The notes under the pieces: generated by a model
Database searches by the model: none
What the model was told of the DNA's origin: nothing
What the model saw: the letters and a program-made list of their open reading frames with translations, nothing else
Translations under genes and position numbers: made by a program
Part shown: in pieces, positions 53,460 through 61,358 of the stretch
Numbering within the stretch: position 1 is the stretch's first letter
How the letters are laid out: each line of letters begins with the position of its first letter
Source: Alphaproteobacteria bacterium
GTDB lineage: Bacteria; Pseudomonadota; Alphaproteobacteria; UBA9655
Assembly: GCA_017992885.1 (NCBI GenBank)
Contig: JAGONT010000001.1
Span: 1-64,000 of the forward strand
DNA: 64,000 nucleotides
Direction of reading: 5' to 3'

Positions 53460-54035
53460 TAAGAGGTTCGGCTTCCATTCGAGTTAAAAAGGGCCAGAAA
53501 TGCTTTATTTCTACTTCCCATTCCCACGCCTTTGGCAATGGGAGAACCTGGTGAGAGTTACCCCTGGCGATGGTCCATTTATCGTTGGATTGAGGGAGAC
53601 ATGGCAGCTATTGCTCCCATAGCTGATTTGTGTGAGTTCGCAACCCATCTCGCCCACTTTCTCATCGCTCTCCAACACATCGACACGACAGATGGATCCT
53701 TGCCGAGCCAACATAGTTTTTCTTGTATAGGAGGGCTTGCGACTTATGATGATGAAACACGACGGGCAATCGCCGCTCTAAAGGACAAAATCGATGTCAA
53801 TGCTGCAACCGAGCTCTGGGAAAGGGCGCTTGAGACGACGTGGGAAAAAGATCGCCAGTGTGGGTTCATGGCGATGTCAGCGCTGGCAACTTACTTGTAC
53901 AAACAAGAAAGTTGCGCGCTGTCATTGATTTTGGAGGACTTGCAATCGGCGATTCCGCTTATGATCTCGCTATCGCTTGGAAATTTTTCCAAGGCAAAAG
54001 CGCGGAAACCTTTCGAAAATGGCTTCCTTTAGATC
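53460..54035 (+). pseudogene. Aminoglycoside phosphotransferase-like gene, truncated and frameshifted
   Basis: First frame (to about 53860): AMGEPGESYPWRWSIYRWI and EFATHLAHFLIALQHIDTTD, both typical of the APH/choline-kinase fold. After a one-base shift in the run GGGAAAAAG near 53845 it continues VWVHGDVSAGNLLVQ (catalytic HGD..N loop) and AVIDFGGLAIGDSAYDLA (metal-binding DFG-like). The N-terminal nucleotide-binding lobe is missing before 53460 and the C-terminus is cut at the IS630 junction after FRKWLPL. Dead gene; the family also includes non-resistance kinases. Confidence 0.8.
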
Positions 54036-54180
54036 TCTGCACAAAGATGAATCAATCCCTGACTCATCCATGTAAATAATTTCCTCCGGATCTAAAGCCT
54101 TTATTTCCGTCAAAAACTTCTGTCTTTTTTCCTCATTACGCTCGGCATATAGGAGCGTTATTTTAGATCCATATATTACT
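54031..54180 (-). pseudogene. IS630-family transposase, middle fragment
   Basis: On the minus strand 54180-54040 reads YAERNEEKRQKFLTEIKAL then IIYMDESGIDSSLCRD, the block that carries the first catalytic Asp of IS630 transposases. It ends in LCRD; the C-terminal fragment at 52.1 kb begins with ALCRDYGRS, so the two pieces share this point and were one gene. No helix-turn-helix N-terminus remains. Confidence 0.75.
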
Positions 54181-54334
54181 ATAAAATAGTACGTCCTTAA
54201 AATAAATTTACTATAAAATCAAAAACTTGGAAACAAAGAAGCAAGCGCCTGAAAATCACTTCCCTCCTTAGTTTTTACAGACATTTGTTGAAAATACCAA
54301 GCTTGTATGCAAGAATTATTCACATGCAAAAAAC

Positions 54335-54802
54335 ATGAGAAAAAACATGGATTGGGAACTCGAATTACTGATGTCGATGCGTCTTGCTTATGCTACCCTA
54401 TTAGGATGCATTATAGGCTGGGAGAGAGCGATAAGTGGATCAGCAGCTGGCGCAAGAACATATATGGCCGTCTCCGTTGGCGCTTGTATATTCAGCCTCA
54501 TTTCAGACCACATTCTTAACGATGCTTCGCGTATTGCGGCACAAGTTGTTTCCGGTATAGGCTTTATCGGTGGGGGCATCATTCTCAAAACCGAAGGGAA
54601 GACAACGGGGCTGACCACAGCTGCAACCTTGTGGGCTACAGCCGGCATAGGGATGGCTAGTGCTTATGGATTTTATATCTTAGCCGCCGAAGGGACGATC
54701 CTGGTCTTATTTATCCTTATCCTCCACCGCCTTGCTTGGTGGAAGTTTTTAATTAGACCCCGATACTATAATAAGTCTGATTCTCTTGAAACTGATAGTT
54801 AG
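54335..54802 (+). CDS. MgtC/SapB family membrane protein
   Basis: 155 residues with about five membrane helices: MRLAYATLLGCIIGWERA, ARTYMAVSVGACIFSLIS, AAQVVSGIGFIGGGIIL, GLTTAATLWATAGIGMA and a C-terminal helix. The VSGIGFIGGGIILK and GLTTAATLW blocks are diagnostic of MgtC/SapB. MgtC proteins help several intracellular pathogens survive in macrophages and at low magnesium; the C-terminal cytoplasmic domain of Salmonella MgtC is absent here. It adjoins the IS630 region, so transfer is possible. Start could be the ATG four codons later. Confidence 0.88.
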   Translation: MRKNMDWELELLMSMRLAYATLLGCIIGWERAISGSAAGARTYMAVSVGACIFSLISDHILNDASRIAAQVVSGIGFIGGGIILKTEGKTTGLTTAATLWATAGIGMASAYGFYILAAEGTILVLFILILHRLAWWKFLIRPRYYNKSDSLETDS

Positions 54803-55181
54803 AGTTTCACATTTGTTGCTTTTGGGTCATAGCGATGACAGTTCATCTCAATAATCCACTAATTGCGTTAGAATTGGCACCCTTAGAATTCTCAACCTCC
54901 CCCTAAAGGGTAGGATCAGAAGAAGCTGCTGCTACGCCACCAAGAGTCAAAGCATTTATAGTATCGTTAACCCACGCTATGATGTCTTCATTGATCACAA
55001 CAAACCCACTCTGAAAAAGAGCCCCTTCCTCAAGAGAATTTATAATTGCATCCCTCACTCCGCTCATAAAATCATCCCGTAGTACAATAAAAAATATTGC
55101 AAAAGATAAATTTTATTACTATTTTCAGAAAATAATGAGTTTTTTATATTTATATAATTTGTTTTTATAATTGAGAGTGCA
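54803..55181. other. Intergenic region
   Basis: About 380 bases that include a possible 54-residue gene on the minus strand (54903-55067) and the AT-rich leader of the following secreted protein gene. Nothing else recognised. Confidence 0.4.
54903..55067 (-). CDS. Small protein, 54 residues, hypothetical
   Basis: ATG 55067 to TAG 54903, product MSGVRDAIINSLEEGALFQ...ASSDPTL with Ala/Gly/Ser-rich C-terminus and balanced composition. A weak GGGATG-like ribosome site lies upstream. No family recognised. Could be chance or a remnant. Confidence 0.35.
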   Translation of the reverse strand: MSGVRDAIINSLEEGALFQSGFVVINEDIIAWVNDTINALTLGGVAAASSDPTL

Positions 55182-56531
55182 ATGGTTAAATTTAAAAGTC
55201 TAACGTCCACCCTGATTTTGACAACTCTTTTATCAACCGGTAATGTTTTTGCTATGGTTGAATCCGAGGGAGATTTTTCCGAAAATGAACAGTCATCACG
55301 AGCTACACTCAGATCCCCTCGAGACATTCCTTTCAAAGATGATTTAAAATCAGCAGGGACATCCCTTCAATCCTTAGGATTTAATCCATCAGAAACCATA
55401 GAAAATGGTCATTCGGTTTATAGTATGCCAACAGCAGAAGAAGGATATGTGGAAGCAAAAACTCGGCTTTGTATTCTGAAAGAAGTTTTAAAAATAAATC
55501 CAGACATGACCATCAATACTCGTGTTCCTTCCGCAGATTTACTCTGGCCTCTTTATCAAACCGATAAATCATTTATAGAGAAAAGCATTGTCAGTCGCTC
55601 AAACAACGACATGATTCAGGATTCCATCAATTATCTCCATGGAATAGCCTTAAAAGCTAAATGGAATAGCAGCATGAGTATAAGTGATTTAAATTGGATT
55701 GGAAAGGTCTGGGTTTATTTGCTATCAACTTCTCCTGAATCTCAAAAGCATGCACTAGCAAATGAGTACGGGGAAAATATTTTAAGGGGACCCGAGGGCA
55801 TTAACGAATTGATGAAATACTTGAAACAACATAATATTGATCAGAATTTTCAAGAATACGTGGAGTCAGATTCTAGAAACACTTGGAGGAAGTCCCATGG
55901 TTTTGTCATGCCAATAATATCTCCAACGGGTGCTTTTCCACTTTCAGTTTTGAGAGAGTCTTGGAGTTTTTTTCGACAAGATGGACATCAAATTGCGACT
56001 TATCTTGATTTTTCAGCTGTACCCACAGATGCTCTGGTCAATTTTGATTATGGTATAGCCTTTCCACCCTGCGATGCCTGGACTCATGATAACATTCATT
56101 GGAAAAAATACCGTTTTCTTGAGCAAGATGATGCGCTAGCTAATGCAAAGCAAATGGCAACCATGCTTCAAAATCTAGAAAATGCTAGGCTCGATATCAG
56201 TGAGCTTAACAGGTTCGACATTGCTTTTTTCCATGTATTTCACGAGTCACAAGTTCCGCTACCGCTGGATTATCTTCTATATAGAATCGACACGTTAAAA
56301 CTTTGGGCAAAGAGGGCTACTAATTCTGAAATCATTCCAGTTCCTAATAGCTTTAATAGCGTTGAGCAATACAAAAATCTTGTTGATAGTACAGAATTTC
56401 TTGGTATCCACTTAGAGGGAGAAGATCTTATTGAAAAATACAGAAGCTATCTAAAAATCTTATTAGAGGGCTTGGGTATTCTGGAGACATTTGCCTGTAC
56501 TATAGATGAAGATTCGTGCATTGCTTCATAA
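55182..56531 (+). CDS. Secreted protein, hypothetical
   Basis: 449 residues with a clear signal peptide (1-24, ending GNVFA) and GAGAG before the ATG. The mature part is soluble and mostly helical with a repeated Asp/Leu pattern: SADLLWPLYQTDKSFIEKSI, ISDLNWIGKVWVYLL, and a Trp-rich segment ESWSFFRQDGHQIATYLDF. Two cysteines at the C-terminus (ETFACTIDEDSCIAS) may form a disulfide. No family recognised. Candidate exported effector. Confidence 0.65.
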   Translation: MVKFKSLTSTLILTTLLSTGNVFAMVESEGDFSENEQSSRATLRSPRDIPFKDDLKSAGTSLQSLGFNPSETIENGHSVYSMPTAEEGYVEAKTRLCILKEVLKINPDMTINTRVPSADLLWPLYQTDKSFIEKSIVSRSNNDMIQDSINYLHGIALKAKWNSSMSISDLNWIGKVWVYLLSTSPESQKHALANEYGENILRGPEGINELMKYLKQHNIDQNFQEYVESDSRNTWRKSHGFVMPIISPTGAFPLSVLRESWSFFRQDGHQIATYLDFSAVPTDALVNFDYGIAFPPCDAWTHDNIHWKKYRFLEQDDALANAKQMATMLQNLENARLDISELNRFDIAFFHVFHESQVPLPLDYLLYRIDTLKLWAKRATNSEIIPVPNSFNSVEQYKNLVDSTEFLGIHLEGEDLIEKYRSYLKILLEGLGILETFACTIDEDSCIAS

Positions 56532-56578
56532 GTTATTTTGTGGATTAAAAGTGCAGTCAGAAAATTCTCTAAAGATAT

Positions 56579-57748
56579 TCATCCCCCAAAAGCCGCAATC
56601 CCCGTTTGAGCCCGGCCCAAAATCAGGGTATGAATATCATAGGTCCCTTCATAGGTATTCACAGTTTCAAGATTCATCAAATGACGAATAATATGATAGT
56701 CATCGCAAATGCCATTCGCGCCAAGCATATCACGAGCCATGCGAGAAATTTCAAGGGCTTTACAGGCGTTATTTCGCTTGAGGAGCGAAATAAGTTCAGG
56801 CGAACATCGACCTTCATCTTGCAACCTCCCCATCCGTAAAACACCAAGGGTTGCAAGGGAAATTTCCGTTTGCATGTGCACAAGCTTTGCTTGAATCAAT
56901 TGATTCGCCGCAAGAGGCCGCCCAAATTGAGACCTGTCTAAAACATATTGCCTTGCTTGATGCCAACAAAATTCAGCTGCTCCCAGAGCTCCCCAAGCGA
57001 TGCCATAACGCGCCTCATTCAAGCACTCCATTGCTGCTTTTAATCCCACCGCTTTTGGCAAAAGATTCTCGCGCGTCACGACGACATTATTGAGAACAAT
57101 CTCACCTGTGGGAGAAGCTCTTAGACTAAATTTTCCCTCAATTTTAGGTGTTGTAAGACCTGCCATCCCTTTCTCTAAAAGAAAGGCACGAATGTATTTC
57201 CCTTCTTTGGCCCACACAATAAAAACATCAGCAATCGGACTATGGGTAACCCAGGTTTTAGAACCATTTAACACCCACCCCTTCCCTTGCGCTTTCGCAG
57301 ACGTTTCCATACCTCCTGGATCAGAACCATGATTGGGTTCGGTTAAACCAAAACACCCAATAAGGTCTCCTTTGGTCAAGGCAGGGAGATATCTTTGCTT
57401 CTGCTCTTCATCCCCATATCTATAGATTGCCTGCATGACGAGGGACGATTGAACGCTTAAAAGTGAACGATAGCTCGAATCCACCCGCTCTAGTTCTCGC
57501 GCAACAAGTCCATAAGCGATATAGGTACTTCCTGCACAGCCATACCCCTGAACCGTCATTCCTAAAAAACCCAGCTTGCCAAGTTCTTGAAAGATCTCCA
57601 AATCATAGGTTTCGTGACGATTGGCCTCTAAAATACGCGGCATAAGCTTATCTTGCCCATACCGATGCGCACTATCGCGAATCAGTTTTTCTTCAGAACT
57701 CAATTGGTCTTCAAACAAAAATGGATCTTCCCAGTGAAAGAGGCTCAT
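56579..57748 (-). CDS. gcdH: Glutaryl-CoA dehydrogenase
   Basis: FAD enzyme that oxidises and decarboxylates glutaryl-CoA to crotonyl-CoA in lysine and tryptophan breakdown. Acyl-CoA dehydrogenase fold with [17 protein letters not shown] (substrate/FAD), [15 protein letters not shown], and the C-terminal [20 protein letters not shown] region. The [14 protein letters not shown] segment and the NHGSDP loop are GcdH-like. 389 residues. Its ATG overlaps the aldehyde dehydrogenase stop by 4 bases. Confidence 0.88.
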   Translation of the reverse strand: MSLFHWEDPFLFEDQLSSEEKLIRDSAHRYGQDKLMPRILEANRHETYDLEIFQELGKLGFLGMTVQGYGCAGSTYIAYGLVARELERVDSSYRSLLSVQSSLVMQAIYRYGDEEQKQRYLPALTKGDLIGCFGLTEPNHGSDPGGMETSAKAQGKGWVLNGSKTWVTHSPIADVFIVWAKEGKYIRAFLLEKGMAGLTTPKIEGKFSLRASPTGEIVLNNVVVTRENLLPKAVGLKAAMECLNEARYGIAWGALGAAEFCWHQARQYVLDRSQFGRPLAANQLIQAKLVHMQTEISLATLGVLRMGRLQDEGRCSPELISLLKRNNACKALEISRMARDMLGANGICDDYHIIRHLMNLETVNTYEGTYDIHTLILGRAQTGIAAFGG

Positions 57749-59244
57749 GTGTGCCCACCCCCAAAGTGAATCCCTTGGGCTAAAGGAAGATCATAAGAAT
57801 AGTTGATCGTATTCGTCGCGCGGCGCATATAGTTTTTCCAGGCATCACTTCCCGCCTCACGTCCCCCACCCGTTGCTTTTTCTCCACCAAAAGCACCACC
57901 AATTTCTGCCCCACTTGGTCCACTATTGACATTCGCGATGCCACAATCACTGCCAGAGGCTGAAAGAAAGATTTCGGCTTCTCGTATATCATTGGTAAAA
58001 ATACAAGAGGCAAGACCTTGACTAACATCGTTATGCATCTCAAGAGCATCGGCGAAAACAACATAGGGCATGACATAAAGAAGGGGAGCAAAGGTTTCTT
58101 GACGAACAATTTCTGTTTGCTCTGAAAGTTGGACAAGTGCAGGTCGAACATAAAAAGCCTCAGGATATTTATCCTGAAGAATACGTTCTCCGCCAAACAC
58201 TTTTCCTCCTTGCTCTTGAGCCTTTCTAAGCGCAACTTGCATCGCTTCAAAACTTTGCTGATCCAGCAAAGGCCCCATTAGGGTTTGAGGATCCAGCGGA
58301 TTTCCAACACACACGTTGGTATAAACATCCTGAAGACGTTTTAAGATACCTAAATAAAGGGACTCATGAACAATCAAGCGTCTTAGGGATGTGCAGCGTT
58401 GCCCCGCTGTTCCGAATGCTGCAAAAGAAATTGCTTGCACAGCAAGATCTAGATCAGCAGAAGGTGTCAAGATCATAGCCGCATTCCCGCTAAGCTCTAG
58501 AAGGCAGCGGCCCAACCTGGTAGCTACCGCTGTTCCGACAGCCCTCCCCATGCGAGCACTTCCCGTTGCCGATAGTAAAGGCAGATCCGAACTTTCAGCC
58601 AGAATTTTGCCGAGATCACCCTCTCCTTGAACGATTTGTAAAAGACAATCAGGGGCTTTGCCAAACCGCCTTACCGCTCGTTCAAAAAGTTTTGCAACAG
58701 CGATGGCGGTTAACGGCGTTTTTTCAGAAGGCTTCCACACCACAGAATCTCCACAGACAAGGGCGAGAGCAAAGTTCCACCCCCATACGGCGACAGGAAA
58801 ATTAAAAGGCGTGATCACTCCAATGGGACCTAGGGGATGCCATGTTTCCATCATCCGATGAGCCCGACGCTCTGACGCCATGGTCAATCCATACAGCTGA
58901 CGTGAAAGCCCCACGGCAAAATCACACATATCGATCACCTCTTGCACTTCGCCTTGACCTTCGACCAGAATTTTACCGGTCTCTAAGGTCACAAGCCTGC
59001 CCAGAGACTCTTTATGCGCACGCAGTTCCTCACCAAATAATCGAATAAGCTCTCCTCTTTGAGGAGAAGGAACAAGGCGCCACACCGCAAATGACTGCGT
59101 GGCCTTCATAATTATTTGATTAACACCTTGCGGGGGCGTTTTGTGAACACGTCCCAGCTCATGCCCATCAATGGGTGAACGCGCAACAAGATTTCCTGAC
59201 GTGATGTCGGCCACCAACCCCAAGTCCTGAAAAACCTTATCCAT
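57745..59244 (-). CDS. ALDH7-type aldehyde dehydrogenase (alpha-aminoadipate semialdehyde dehydrogenase-like)
   Basis: NAD-dependent aldehyde dehydrogenase of the antiquitin (ALDH7A1) family, 499 residues. Catalytic Cys in [13 protein letters not shown], Glu in [12 protein letters not shown], and the Asn/Lys region [11 protein letters not shown] with [10 protein letters not shown]. Start ATG 59244 is 8 bases after GGGAG; TTG and ATG a few codons earlier are possible. Coupling to glutaryl-CoA dehydrogenase supports a role in lysine catabolism, oxidising aminoadipate semialdehyde, with gcdH acting further down. Confidence 0.88.
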   Translation of the reverse strand: MDKVFQDLGLVADITSGNLVARSPIDGHELGRVHKTPPQGVNQIIMKATQSFAVWRLVPSPQRGELIRLFGEELRAHKESLGRLVTLETGKILVEGQGEVQEVIDMCDFAVGLSRQLYGLTMASERRAHRMMETWHPLGPIGVITPFNFPVAVWGWNFALALVCGDSVVWKPSEKTPLTAIAVAKLFERAVRRFGKAPDCLLQIVQGEGDLGKILAESSDLPLLSATGSARMGRAVGTAVATRLGRCLLELSGNAAMILTPSADLDLAVQAISFAAFGTAGQRCTSLRRLIVHESLYLGILKRLQDVYTNVCVGNPLDPQTLMGPLLDQQSFEAMQVALRKAQEQGGKVFGGERILQDKYPEAFYVRPALVQLSEQTEIVRQETFAPLLYVMPYVVFADALEMHNDVSQGLASCIFTNDIREAEIFLSASGSDCGIANVNSGPSGAEIGGAFGGEKATGGGREAGSDAWKNYMRRATNTINYSYDLPLAQGIHFGGGHT

Positions 59245-59414
59245 GCGCATGTCTCCCAATTTTCAATATACCAGAAAGAGGAAGAAAAGCCCAAGAAATT
59301 GACTCTAAATGGCCAAAAATACTTATATATTCATTATCTTTCAAGATGTTAGATCGAATTGGCAAGATCGCCTCAGGAAAAATGTTTAACCCCCTGAAGT
59401 GACACAAAGAGAGA

Positions 59415-59498
59415 TTAGGTTCTGTAACGAAAATTTTGTAAGATATAACTCATAAGATAGTTCTCTTGCTCTGCTCTTAAATTTTGTTCTCGGGGTCT
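59415..59498. mobile_element. MITE-like palindromic element, copy B (inverted)
   Basis: Reverse complement of copy A at 38841-38926: shares GAACAAAATTTAAGAGCAGA, ACTATCT, ATGAGT and the terminal TTAGGTTCTGT. Some divergence between copies indicates an old insertion. Confidence 0.75.
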
Positions 59499-59589
59499 AC
59501 ACAATTTCTTTATGAGATTGGCCCTGATCGATTTAAAACTCTAAATCAGCCTTATACTCTTTACAAAAAATAATTAAGAAAAAATAGTA

Positions 59590-59692
59590 TTCTGGATTGC
59601 TACGCTCCGCTCGCAATGACAATTTTTTATTTTTAAAAACAATATGCTCATCATTGCGCAGAAGGACGAAGTCCCGACAAAGCAATCCAGAA
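59590..59692. repeat. Large imperfect palindromic repeat
   Basis: Left arm TTCTGGATTGCTACGCTCCG plus CTCGCAATGA and right arm TCATTGCGCAGAAGGACGAA...AGCAATCCAGAA are inverted copies with an unpaired middle. This TGGATTGCT...CGCAATGA type is familiar as an intergenic palindrome in many intracellular and other proteobacteria. It lies just past the 3' end of the 17 kDa antigen gene. Confidence 0.7.
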
Positions 59693-59719
59693 ACGTAAAC
59701 TTAAATGACGTAATCAGCC

Positions 59720-60184
59720 TTACATCAGTCGCCATGATCCATCGGATTGGCGACAAGCTGTCCCATGAGCTTGTTGCTGTCTTCCCCCAATCACAACCGT
59801 TTGGGTATATTCGCGACAACTTAATCCATTATTTTCAAAAGTACGGGTGGGCGTGACGGACCCTGAGTTACCCGAATCAGGATTTCTCCATGTCGCTGTT
59901 TTGCCAATAGGACTGCTCTCAAGAGCCATTTGACAATTTCTTTCAGCACGTGCTTTATCGGCTTGGTCAAGTTGTTGACCAATGTATCCGCCTGCAAGTG
60001 CACCCGCAACAGCTCCTACAGCTGTCGCAACGACGTTCCCACGACCTTTACCAATCGTTGATCCGGCCCAGGCTCCTAAAGCACCCCCTCCGACAGTTCC
60101 AATAGCTTGTTTGGGATTTTCACAGCCTGTCGCAAGACTCGCAACAATAAGGGAAGCCGCAATAACTTTTGTTTTCATCTTCAT
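59720..60184 (-). CDS. 17 kDa surface antigen-like glycine-zipper lipoprotein
   Basis: 154 residues; lipobox LATGC (Cys21), then a glycine-zipper region GTVGGGALGAWAGSTIGKG and AVGAVAGALAGGYIGQQLD, and a C-terminal domain with TATWRNPDSGNSG, ENNGLSCREYTQTV and ACRQSDGSWRLM. This is the Rickettsia 17 kDa antigen/RT0821 family. Outer-membrane lipoprotein; molecular role unknown. It is divergent from the CDF exporter gene. Confidence 0.9.
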   Translation of the reverse strand: MKMKTKVIAASLIVASLATGCENPKQAIGTVGGGALGAWAGSTIGKGRGNVVATAVGAVAGALAGGYIGQQLDQADKARAERNCQMALESSPIGKTATWRNPDSGNSGSVTPTRTFENNGLSCREYTQTVVIGGRQQQAHGTACRQSDGSWRLM

Positions 60185-60355
60185 TTTCCTTTATTAACAA
60201 TCACATTCATAAGAAAATCAATACTTAAAACCTTATGATCAACAAATAATACTTTGAATATGGCTCTTGATCAATGGGGAGAATGATGTACCTTAGCATT
60301 TGACTCTTATGGTATTATCCACGAAGCTCTAGGTAAACAGGTAGAATAAGGTTTT

Positions 60356-61297
60356 ATGAATATCACACCGATCGATCTTCATGATGCACGCATCATTAAA
60401 TGGGCAAGTTATGCTTCAGTGACCATAGCTGGGCTCTTAATTTTGCTTAAATTCTTTGGCTGGTGGAGCACACACTCCGTAAGCCTTCAAGCTTCACTGA
60501 TTGATTCTCTGCTCGATGCCTTTGCTTCTTTCGTGAATATGATTGCGGTGTATCATGCCTTAAAACCGGCAGATGCAGAACATCGATTTGGCCATGGAAA
60601 GGCCGAATCTTTAGCAGCCTTAGGTCAATCTGCGTTCATTGGAGGATCGTCCCTTTGGCTTTTGTATGAAGCACGCGAGCGATTTATCACCCACGAACCC
60701 ATTGAATCAACAGGAATTGGTCTTGTGGTCATGGTAGCCGCCATTGTGATAACACTCTTTTTAGTGACCTATCAGCGCTATGTTGTCAAAAAAACGGGAT
60801 CTCAAGCTATTGCCGCAGACATGCTTCATTATCGGTCTGATCTGCTGATTAATATGGCTGTCATTGTTTCTTTGTTTAGTGCGGAATTTTTCCAAATAAA
60901 CCTTATTGATCCCATTTTTGGATTGTTTATTGGCGCTTATATCTTTTGGACCGCCTGTCAAATTATGATACAAGCCTTTAACGTTTTGATGGATCGAGAG
61001 CTCAAAGATGAAGAAAGAGCCAAAATTATGGACATCCTTAAATCGCACCCTGAAGTTCTCGATGTAAGAGATTTGCGAACCCGCAGTTCTGGGTTACAGC
61101 AATTCTTTCAGCTACACTTGGTCATGAAATCAACCCTATCTCTACAAGAAGCAGATCAGATCGCAGATGAAGTTGAGACCGAGGTACGAAAAACTTATCC
61201 CAAAAGCCAAGTGATGATTCGCCTCGTACCCGAAATTTTTGAGGAAAAGGATGCTCTTTTATCGCAGCCCTCTCACAAGACGATCCCTCCAGAATAA
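60356..61297 (+). CDS. Cation diffusion facilitator (FieF-like)
   Basis: Proton-coupled exporter of divalent metals (Zn, Fe, Cd or Mn), 313 residues with six helices and a cytoplasmic C-terminal dimer domain. Site A: DSLLDAFASF in helix 2 and ADMLHYRSDLLIN (HxxxD) in helix 5; RFGHGKAESLAA follows helix 2. C-terminal domain has DLRTRSSGLQQFFQLHLVM. FieF-type by overall layout; metal not certain. Confidence 0.9.
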   Translation: MNITPIDLHDARIIKWASYASVTIAGLLILLKFFGWWSTHSVSLQASLIDSLLDAFASFVNMIAVYHALKPADAEHRFGHGKAESLAALGQSAFIGGSSLWLLYEARERFITHEPIESTGIGLVVMVAAIVITLFLVTYQRYVVKKTGSQAIAADMLHYRSDLLINMAVIVSLFSAEFFQINLIDPIFGLFIGAYIFWTACQIMIQAFNVLMDRELKDEERAKIMDILKSHPEVLDVRDLRTRSSGLQQFFQLHLVMKSTLSLQEADQIADEVETEVRKTYPKSQVMIRLVPEIFEEKDALLSQPSHKTIPPE

Positions 61298-61358
61298 GGT
61301 ATTATTATTCTCATACACAGACGAAAGACGTTGTATTATTATATCGTCTTGATTGGTC

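Larger units (their letters stand above)
52117..54216. mobile_element. IS630-family region split by a 1.5-kb insert
   Basis: Both outer edges read TATAGTAAA inward (52117 on the plus strand; 54216 on the minus strand), as expected of Tc1/mariner-type IS630 ends. The transposase is in two pieces: the C-terminal part at 52143-52560 and a middle part at 54031-54180, both on the minus strand and in collinear order. Between them lie a broken serine hydrolase gene, a P-loop kinase gene and a broken aminoglycoside phosphotransferase-like gene. The exact edges are approximate. Confidence 0.6.
59245..59719. other. Intergenic region with two repeat elements
   Basis: About 475 bases holding MITE copy B (59415-59498) and the large imperfect palindrome (59590-59692). 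No coding sequence recognised. Confidence 0.6.

Noticed and set aside
55064-55336. 90-codon minus-strand frame over the start of a secreted protein gene
   Set aside because: It is antisense to the signal peptide of the 449-residue protein and has no ribosome site or plausible composition.
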